The notes under the pieces: generated by a model | Seen by the model: the letters and a program-made list of their open reading frames with translations, nothing else | Databases searched by the model: none | Told to the model about the DNA's origin: nothing | Translations under genes and position numbers: made by a program | In this document: one piece after another, positions 14,961 through 19,538 of the stretch | Position numbering within the stretch: the first letter of the stretch is position 1 | Layout: each line of letters opens with the position of its first letter | From: an uncultured Chitinophagaceae bacterium | GTDB taxonomy: Bacteria > Bacteroidota > Bacteroidia > Chitinophagales > Chitinophagaceae | Assembly (NCBI GenBank): GCA_937996595.1 | Contig: CALKVC010000024.1 | Location: 1-19,538 of the forward strand | Direction: 5' to 3' | DNA: 19,538 nt

Positions 14961-16154
14961 ATGAAAACGGTTTATGTAATTGATTCCGTACGCACCCCCA
15001 TCGGAAAATATGCCGGTTTGCTGTCTGCAACCAGGCCCGACGACCTGCTGGCCCATGTAATTAAATCATTGATGCTGCGCAACAGCCAGGTAGATCCTAA
15101 AGCCATAGAAGATGTTATTGCTGGGGCCGCTAACCAAAGCGGGGAAGATAACCGCAATGTGGCACGCATGGCTTCCCTGCTTGCCGGTTTACCGGTAGAT
15201 GTGGCGGCCACAACCGTAAACAGGCTTTGTGCGAGTGGTTTACAGGCTATTATGGACAGTGCCCGTACCATTGCCTGTGGCGATGCAGCACTCATGATTG
15301 CCTGTGGCGTGGAAAGCATGAGCAGGGCGCCTTTTGTAATGCCGAAAGCATCATCAGCTTTCGACCGCAGTGCACAAATATTTGATACTACCATGGGCTG
15401 GCGTTTTGTTAATCCTAAGCTGGCTTCCATGTATTACCCCTATACCATGGGCGAAACCGCAGAAAATATTGCCAGGCAATGGAATATCAGCAGGCATGCA
15501 CAGGATGAATTTGCGCTTGAAAGCCAGCAGAAATATGCCAATGCACAGCAACAAGGGAAATGGGCAGATGAACTCGTACCGGTGCAGGTGCAGGTAGGAA
15601 AAGATACTTTTGAAATGGAACAGGATGAACATCCACGGCTCACATCGCTTGAAAAACTGGGGCAACTGAAACCGGCATTTATAAAAGACGGAACAGTTAC
15701 GGCAGGCAACAGCAGCGGTATCAACGACGGCGCTGCAGCCATGTTGCTGGCCAGCGAAGAGGCAGTGAAGAAGTATGGTTTACAACCGATGGCAAAAGTA
15801 GTTAGTATGGCGGTTGCCGGGGTAGAACCGGCCGTAATGGGCATTGGCCCGGTGCCTGCCACCAACAAAGCGCTTAAAAGGGCCGGGTTACAGGTAGCCG
15901 ATATTGGCCTCATTGAATTGAATGAAGCTTTTGCATCCCAAAGTATTGCCTGTATTCACGACCTGGGGCTCGACCTGGAAAAAGTGAATGTGAACGGTGG
16001 CGCCATCGCCCTTGGCCATCCGCTGGGATGCAGCGGCGTTCGTATATCAACCACCTTATTGCATGAAATGAAAAAAAGAAATACCCGCTACGGCCTTGCC
16101 ACTATGTGTGTGGGGGTAGGCCAGGGTTCCGCCGTTATCTTTGAAAAGGTATAA
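14961..16154 (+). CDS. Acetyl-CoA C-acyltransferase, 3-oxoadipyl-CoA thiolase-like
   Basis: The 397-residue thiolase carries the full catalytic set: C90 in V-N-R-L-C-A-S-G-L (acyl acceptor), H353 in N-G-G-A-I-A-L-G-H-P-L-G-C-S-G, and C383 in C-V-G-V-G-Q-G. N-E-A-F-A is also present. The block N-Q-S-G-E-D-N-R-N-V-A-R-M-A at 58-71 is characteristic of PcaF/PaaJ, which split 3-oxoadipyl-CoA into succinyl-CoA and acetyl-CoA, but it also occurs in FadA-like degradative thiolases. No beta-oxidation partner (FadB-type hydratase/dehydrogenase) and no aromatic-catabolism gene adjoins it, so context does not settle the substrate. Length and start (M-K-T-V-Y-V-I-D-S-V-R-T-P-I-G) are normal. It converges with the ABC permease. 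Confidence 0.9.
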   Translation: MKTVYVIDSVRTPIGKYAGLLSATRPDDLLAHVIKSLMLRNSQVDPKAIEDVIAGAANQSGEDNRNVARMASLLAGLPVDVAATTVNRLCASGLQAIMDSARTIACGDAALMIACGVESMSRAPFVMPKASSAFDRSAQIFDTTMGWRFVNPKLASMYYPYTMGETAENIARQWNISRHAQDEFALESQQKYANAQQQGKWADELVPVQVQVGKDTFEMEQDEHPRLTSLEKLGQLKPAFIKDGTVTAGNSSGINDGAAAMLLASEEAVKKYGLQPMAKVVSMAVAGVEPAVMGIGPVPATNKALKRAGLQVADIGLIELNEAFASQSIACIHDLGLDLEKVNVNGGAIALGHPLGCSGVRISTTLLHEMKKRNTRYGLATMCVGVGQGSAVIFEKV

Positions 16155-16202
16155 CGGTTTTGCTGCTATGCAAAATCCATTTGCTTTTAATAAGTTGGGT
16201 TT

Positions 16203-17429
16203 CTATAACCGGTATAGCAGCTTCCTGATCAGCCGGTAATTAACGGTAACGCATAATAGCAGTAAAGCGGCGGCAAGTATATAAATGCCAGTATGCAGGT
16301 ATGGCTGCAATTCATCCCTTCCGCTTAATACGATATTCCGGAATGCAAATTGCAGCAGGGCCGTAAGCAGTAATGCAATAAAGATGATAACCGCATAAAC
16401 CGGTATCCATCTTCCGGAAACTGTTTTGCTTAGCCAGCCGGGTGAATAACCAAGGGTGATAAGCAATTGAAGGTTATCCCTGCTCCTGGCAATCATCAGT
16501 TGCAGGTAAAAAGAGAACAGCATCATGGCCAGCAGTATCACCAGCACGGCAAATCCCCCAAGCCCGGTTACAACTGCCTGCAATACCTGTTTTACCCGTC
16601 CAAACTTGGTCTTGTCTTTGTTTACATGGTATCCCTTTTTTTCAAGATAATCCAGCAACTGCGGGTCATTGGCATCGGTTGTTTTAATATAAACCCTGGC
16701 TGCAGGCGCATTTACAGAATTGCCATATGCCTGGTTAGCCCAGGAAAGAAAATTTTCGGGAACAAGTACCGAATTAATCCGGTCGCTCAGCGCCACAATA
16801 TGCCCCCTGTACTGCTGAATGCCGCCCGGGCCATAACATTCCAGAATGATGTTTACCACACCGATACTGCTTTCCGACAGTTGCGGCAGCCCCTGGGCCG
16901 GTGCGAAAATATTATACATCTCCAGGAAATCGGCTGAAAAGATAATGGGCACATCGGCCTGCCCGGGTTGCCAGGTAAAAGATGCCGGCACTGTGTCTAT
17001 GAATTCGTTTTTTACAGATTCAAGAAACAAATCGGTACTGAATGGAATGATATTTCCGGCACTTGCCTTTGCCCTGAATTGGTTGCTTAACAAGGGGGCC
17101 GCATCTTTTATGAAAGGCTGTTCCTGTAATTCCCTGATATCCTGAATGGAAAAACGGTTATCCTTACCCATGTTCTCATTGGTGATTGTTTTAGTTACCG
17201 ATATGAAATCGAAACCATTCCTCCGCGGGCTTTTTTCTTTTAAAAGCTGGTTTATGTTGATGTACATCTGTACAGAACATAATAACAACAAAACACCTAT
17301 GCCAAGGCCGGTATAACTTAATATCCTCGACGTTTTGTTCTGTACCGGGTTTAAAAAAGCAGCAATAGACCTGTATGATAACTTTTCCATTTTTTTACCG
17401 CCGGTTGTGCTGGCCATATTTTCTTTCAT
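16203..17429 (-). CDS. ABC transporter permease, FtsX/MacB/LolC-type topology
   Basis: The 408-residue protein has one N-terminal transmembrane helix (about 36-56), a large extracytoplasmic domain (about 57-285) and three C-terminal helices (about 288-318, 340-363 and 380-399), the layout of the FtsX/MacB/LolC permeases that move or release substrates by mechanotransmission. The segment L-Q-L-L-I-T-L-G-Y-S-P-G between helices 2 and 3 resembles the cytoplasmic coupling element of this family. It starts 9 nt after the ATPase stop, so the pair is one operon. No membrane-fusion protein or second permease is adjacent, so it probably forms a homodimer. Substrate unknown. The start at 17429 is favoured by the spacing; M14 at 17390 is possible. 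Confidence 0.85.
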   Translation of the reverse strand: MKENMASTTGGKKMEKLSYRSIAAFLNPVQNKTSRILSYTGLGIGVLLLLCSVQMYININQLLKEKSPRRNGFDFISVTKTITNENMGKDNRFSIQDIRELQEQPFIKDAAPLLSNQFRAKASAGNIIPFSTDLFLESVKNEFIDTVPASFTWQPGQADVPIIFSADFLEMYNIFAPAQGLPQLSESSIGVVNIILECYGPGGIQQYRGHIVALSDRINSVLVPENFLSWANQAYGNSVNAPAARVYIKTTDANDPQLLDYLEKKGYHVNKDKTKFGRVKQVLQAVVTGLGGFAVLVILLAMMLFSFYLQLMIARSRDNLQLLITLGYSPGWLSKTVSGRWIPVYAVIIFIALLLTALLQFAFRNIVLSGRDELQPYLHTGIYILAAALLLLCVTVNYRLIRKLLYRL

Positions 17430-17438
17430 GTAATGAGT

Positions 17439-18080
17439 CTATAGGTAAATGATGCGGCTTGCTTCAAAAAAATCAAGTTTTTTCAAATCAGCCAGTATTA
17501 TACCGGCCTTTCTTTTTATTACTTCTTCGGTTATCAGTTCCATGGCTATTTTCCGGTTGGCTTCATCCAAGTTACTGAATGGTTCATCCATCAGCAGGAA
17601 ATGGAATGGTTGCTGTAAGGCCCTGATGATGGCCACCCGCTGTTGTTCACCATAACTGCAGGTGCTTACGGGTTTGTGAAGTTTATTTTCAATGCCTAGC
17701 CGCGATGCCATTTCCCGAATCCTTTCTGCCCCGTGAAACGGGTTGAGCAATCTTTTAATATTGATATTTTCAAATACCGTATTTGCTGTAAACAGGCGGA
17801 GGTCCTGGAATATGATGCTGTGAACCGAGCGTCTTGTTTCGGCTAATTCAGCAGCATTCATGGTTTGTATCTTTTTTCCATCCAGCATGATATGGCCGGT
17901 ATACTCGTTCCGCAATCCGTACATGAAATGCATGAATGATGTTTTACCCCTGCCGCTGGAAGCTACTATATGGATTTGCTCCCCTTTATTGATAACAAGC
18001 CGGTTGTTCCATATACCCGAACTGTCAATTTTTTCATTTTCAAGAAATGTGGGGATGATATTTTCTAACGTGATGGTCAT
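17439..18080 (-). CDS. ABC transporter ATP-binding protein (LolD/MacB-like) with degenerate motifs
   Basis: The 213-residue domain follows the ABC ATPase order: Walker A A-S-S-G-R-G-K-T at 40-47 (first Gly replaced by Ala), Q-loop Q92 in I-I-F-Q-D, signature C-S-Y-G-E-Q at 141-146 (instead of L-S-G-G-Q), Walker B F-L-L-M-D-E at 161-166 with catalytic E166, and D-loop S-N-L-D. No histidine occurs after Walker B: the expected T-H-D switch is replaced in G-I-I-L-A-D-L. Walker lysine and glutamate are kept, so it may bind ATP but hydrolyse it slowly. It is short and lacks any C-terminal extension. It energises the downstream FtsX-type permease. A terminator-like hairpin ends 12 nt upstream of its ATG. 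Confidence 0.87.
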   Translation of the reverse strand: MTITLENIIPTFLENEKIDSSGIWNNRLVINKGEQIHIVASSGRGKTSFMHFMYGLRNEYTGHIMLDGKKIQTMNAAELAETRRSVHSIIFQDLRLFTANTVFENINIKRLLNPFHGAERIREMASRLGIENKLHKPVSTCSYGEQQRVAIIRALQQPFHFLLMDEPFSNLDEANRKIAMELITEEVIKRKAGIILADLKKLDFFEASRIIYL

Positions 18081-18092
18081 AATTGAATTGAA

Positions 18093-18133
18093 AATATCAA
18101 GCCGTCATTATTTACAGATGACGGCTTGATATT
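18093..18133 (-). terminator. Long hairpin terminator between DUF4836 gene and ABC operon
   Basis: A perfect 16-pair stem (arms 18093-18108 and 18118-18133, AATATCAAGCCGTCAT and its complement) with a nine-base loop, followed on the minus strand by TTTTC. It begins 18 nt after the DUF4836 stop. It also lies only 12 nt before the ABC ATPase ATG, which leaves no room for a separate promoter between hairpin and gene, so it may be a leaky or regulated terminator. Confidence 0.8.
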
Positions 18134-18151
18134 GTTAGAAGATTGATGGTA

Positions 18152-19538
18152 TCATTGGATGGCTGCTGCAGGTTCTACAGTAGTGTTCTCATCAAACATG
18201 ATGCTCCTGTATTGTGCGTCGCGTTTCTTCTGTATCATTCCCAGGGTGCCCAGGTAACTATTCAGTTGCTTCAGGCTGTTTGTTTTTTTATCAACCAGGT
18301 TTATCTCGATATGCTGGGTGCTTCCGCCCGATTTAAAACCGCCGCCATGTGCAATCATATTGTCCCACATTTTCAACGTGGCATCATACATGGCAAGTTC
18401 AAAGCTGTCTTTTTTTGCCGATGCGCCCATCGTTTTGAGTATATACTGGAAGTTGACATAACCGCCGCCGGATGAACCTGCTATCTTATCAAAAAAATCA
18501 AAATTCGTATTAGACGACCCCTTCAGGTACGTATCAACATGCTGCTGCTTATTGCCCAGTGCAAAATATTTATCATTCATATTATGAAATATGGACGGGT
18601 TATCAGTACCTAATCTTTCTTTGCCTATCTTGTTGCCCGCTGCTACCAGTTTATTAAATGATGGTTTGTCGCCGATAGACGCACTGAAGATCACCGAAAA
18701 GTCGGGTTTTCCCGAGCTGTCCTGGCTAAGGTCCGTAAGTGCCAGCAGGATATCGCCTTTATTCGCTTTTATAAAATCATCAGTATTGAATCCCAGCATG
18801 GCTGTTCCCATATTGGCAAAACCTTCAACACCCAGCAGTTTCAGGTATTCACGAAGCCCTTCCGGTTTAAAGTTAAATGCAAAGAGTGCTGCTACGTCTT
18901 TTGATGGGATGCTTTTTACCATTTCGGCATTGATCTTATCGCCACTGTATTTTTTAATCAGTTCAGTCATTTCCTTGCCGGAATAGGATTTGAAATCCGC
19001 ATTGATCTTTCCGTCATCAAAACTTACGGTACCGGTTACACGAGAACCTTCATAGATCTTGGCGAGGTTTATCATGCTTAAAGCCGCCATGCCGGGTATT
19101 CCCTGGGTTCCTTTATAGAAATTCTCCGTATTGAACCAGAAGTGCAGGTCGCCTTCCTCTTTCATCAGGTCAGTGAATTTCTCTTCCTTGCCCAGGCTCT
19201 TGTCTTCTTTCAGGTTAAATATGTTTTCTGCAACCTGGTTCCAGTCGCGTTTTATGTCAGGTGTTGCGGCAACAGACGAATCATAAAGTGCAGCATAGCT
19301 GTTCCTGTTCATTTTGGCATCTGCAACAAACAGGAATTTATCCTTGTTCCATGCTGCTGTTAAATCTGTTGTACTTGAAAAACTGATGCCGTTCTTTTCA
19401 GATTCTACAGCATCCCCTTTAGCCATTTCCTTATTGAATTTTTTAAACAGGGCGGCATCTTTCAATGTTCCCATAGCTGCAAAATACCCGCCTGAAGAAT
19501 CACTTACTAAAAAGAGAAGCAGGTCTTTGCTGATATAG
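18152..19538 (-). CDS. DUF4836 family protein (partial, 5' end outside window)
   Basis: The frame is open from the right edge to the stop at 18152, giving 462 visible codons; the ATG at 19474 is internal, because the residues before it (D-L-L-L-F-L-V-S-D-S-S-G-G-Y-F-A-A-M) fit the family. Segments such as G-D-L-H-F-W-F-N-T-E-N-F, D-V-A-A-L-F-A-F-N-F-K-P-E-G-L and N-K-G-D-I-L-L-A-L-T-D match the DUF4836 proteins of Bacteroidota as I remember them. Those are large exported, usually lipoprotein, proteins of unknown function, roughly 500-550 residues, so about 60 residues including the signal are missing here. It ends in a strong terminator hairpin, then the ABC pair follows on the same strand, which may hint at a shared envelope role. 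Confidence 0.8.
   Translation of the reverse strand, partial: YISKDLLLFLVSDSSGGYFAAMGTLKDAALFKKFNKEMAKGDAVESEKNGISFSSTTDLTAAWNKDKFLFVADAKMNRNSYAALYDSSVAATPDIKRDWNQVAENIFNLKEDKSLGKEEKFTDLMKEEGDLHFWFNTENFYKGTQGIPGMAALSMINLAKIYEGSRVTGTVSFDDGKINADFKSYSGKEMTELIKKYSGDKINAEMVKSIPSKDVAALFAFNFKPEGLREYLKLLGVEGFANMGTAMLGFNTDDFIKANKGDILLALTDLSQDSSGKPDFSVIFSASIGDKPSFNKLVAAGNKIGKERLGTDNPSIFHNMNDKYFALGNKQQHVDTYLKGSSNTNFDFFDKIAGSSGGGYVNFQYILKTMGASAKKDSFELAMYDATLKMWDNMIAHGGGFKSGGSTQHIEINLVDKKTNSLKQLNSYLGTLGMIQKKRDAQYRSIMFDENTTVEPAAAIQ

Noticed and set aside
16165..16195. GCAAA/TTTGC hairpin followed by TTTT between the thiolase and the ABC permease
   Set aside because: The stem is only five AT-rich pairs; a bidirectional terminator is expected here, but this evidence is too weak to list it.

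Overview
The window looks like a chromosomal segment of a member of Bacteroidota, most likely family Chitinophagaceae. The reasons are: near-absence of Shine-Dalgarno sites, A-rich leaders, several TAnnTTTG-type -7 elements upstream of genes (rpsT, rlmN), an S16 protein with an Ala/Glu-rich tail, a DUF4836 protein, an SprB-like/cytochrome c hybrid remnant, and an ECF sigma factor paired with an inner-membrane/beta-barrel fusion protein. Taxonomy is inferred from gene content only. There is no tRNA, rRNA, CRISPR array, prophage or insertion sequence that I can see.

Layout. (1) Positions 1-1129, minus strand: a secreted endonuclease I-family nuclease that runs off the left edge, then rpsT (S20). 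(2) Positions 1327-5707, plus strand: sucA (2-oxoglutarate dehydrogenase E1), then a 51/54-bp tandem repeat that forms the leader of ffh (SRP54), then ffh. (3) Positions 5852-8302, plus strand: an ECF sigma factor overlapping a gene for a protein with a cytoplasmic N-terminus, one inner-membrane helix, a long linker and an outer-membrane beta-barrel (dual membrane-spanning anti-sigma architecture), followed by a truncated and frameshifted SprB-like/cytochrome c gene. (4) Positions 8585-10929, plus strand: rpsP, a perfect terminator, rimM and dinB. (5) Positions 10962-14829, minus strand: an RluA-family and an RsuA/RluB-family pseudouridine synthase that overlap, a Spy/CpxP-like periplasmic protein, and rlmN. 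(6) Positions 14961-16154, plus strand: a 3-oxoadipyl-CoA-type thiolase. (7) Positions 16203-19538, minus strand: a two-gene ABC transporter (FtsX/MacB-type permease and an ATPase with a degenerate active site), and a DUF4836 protein cut by the right edge.

Functional themes. Much of the window is translation and RNA maturation: S20, S16, RimM, two pseudouridine synthases, RlmN and the SRP GTPase. A second theme is the envelope: the sigma/anti-sigma pair, the Spy-like chaperone, the ABC transporter and DUF4836. The signals most worth following are the sigma/dual-membrane protein pair, the hairpin-forming minisatellite in the ffh leader, the frameshifted heme-binding gene, and the ABC operon whose ATPase lacks the switch histidine and starts 12 nt after a terminator-like hairpin.
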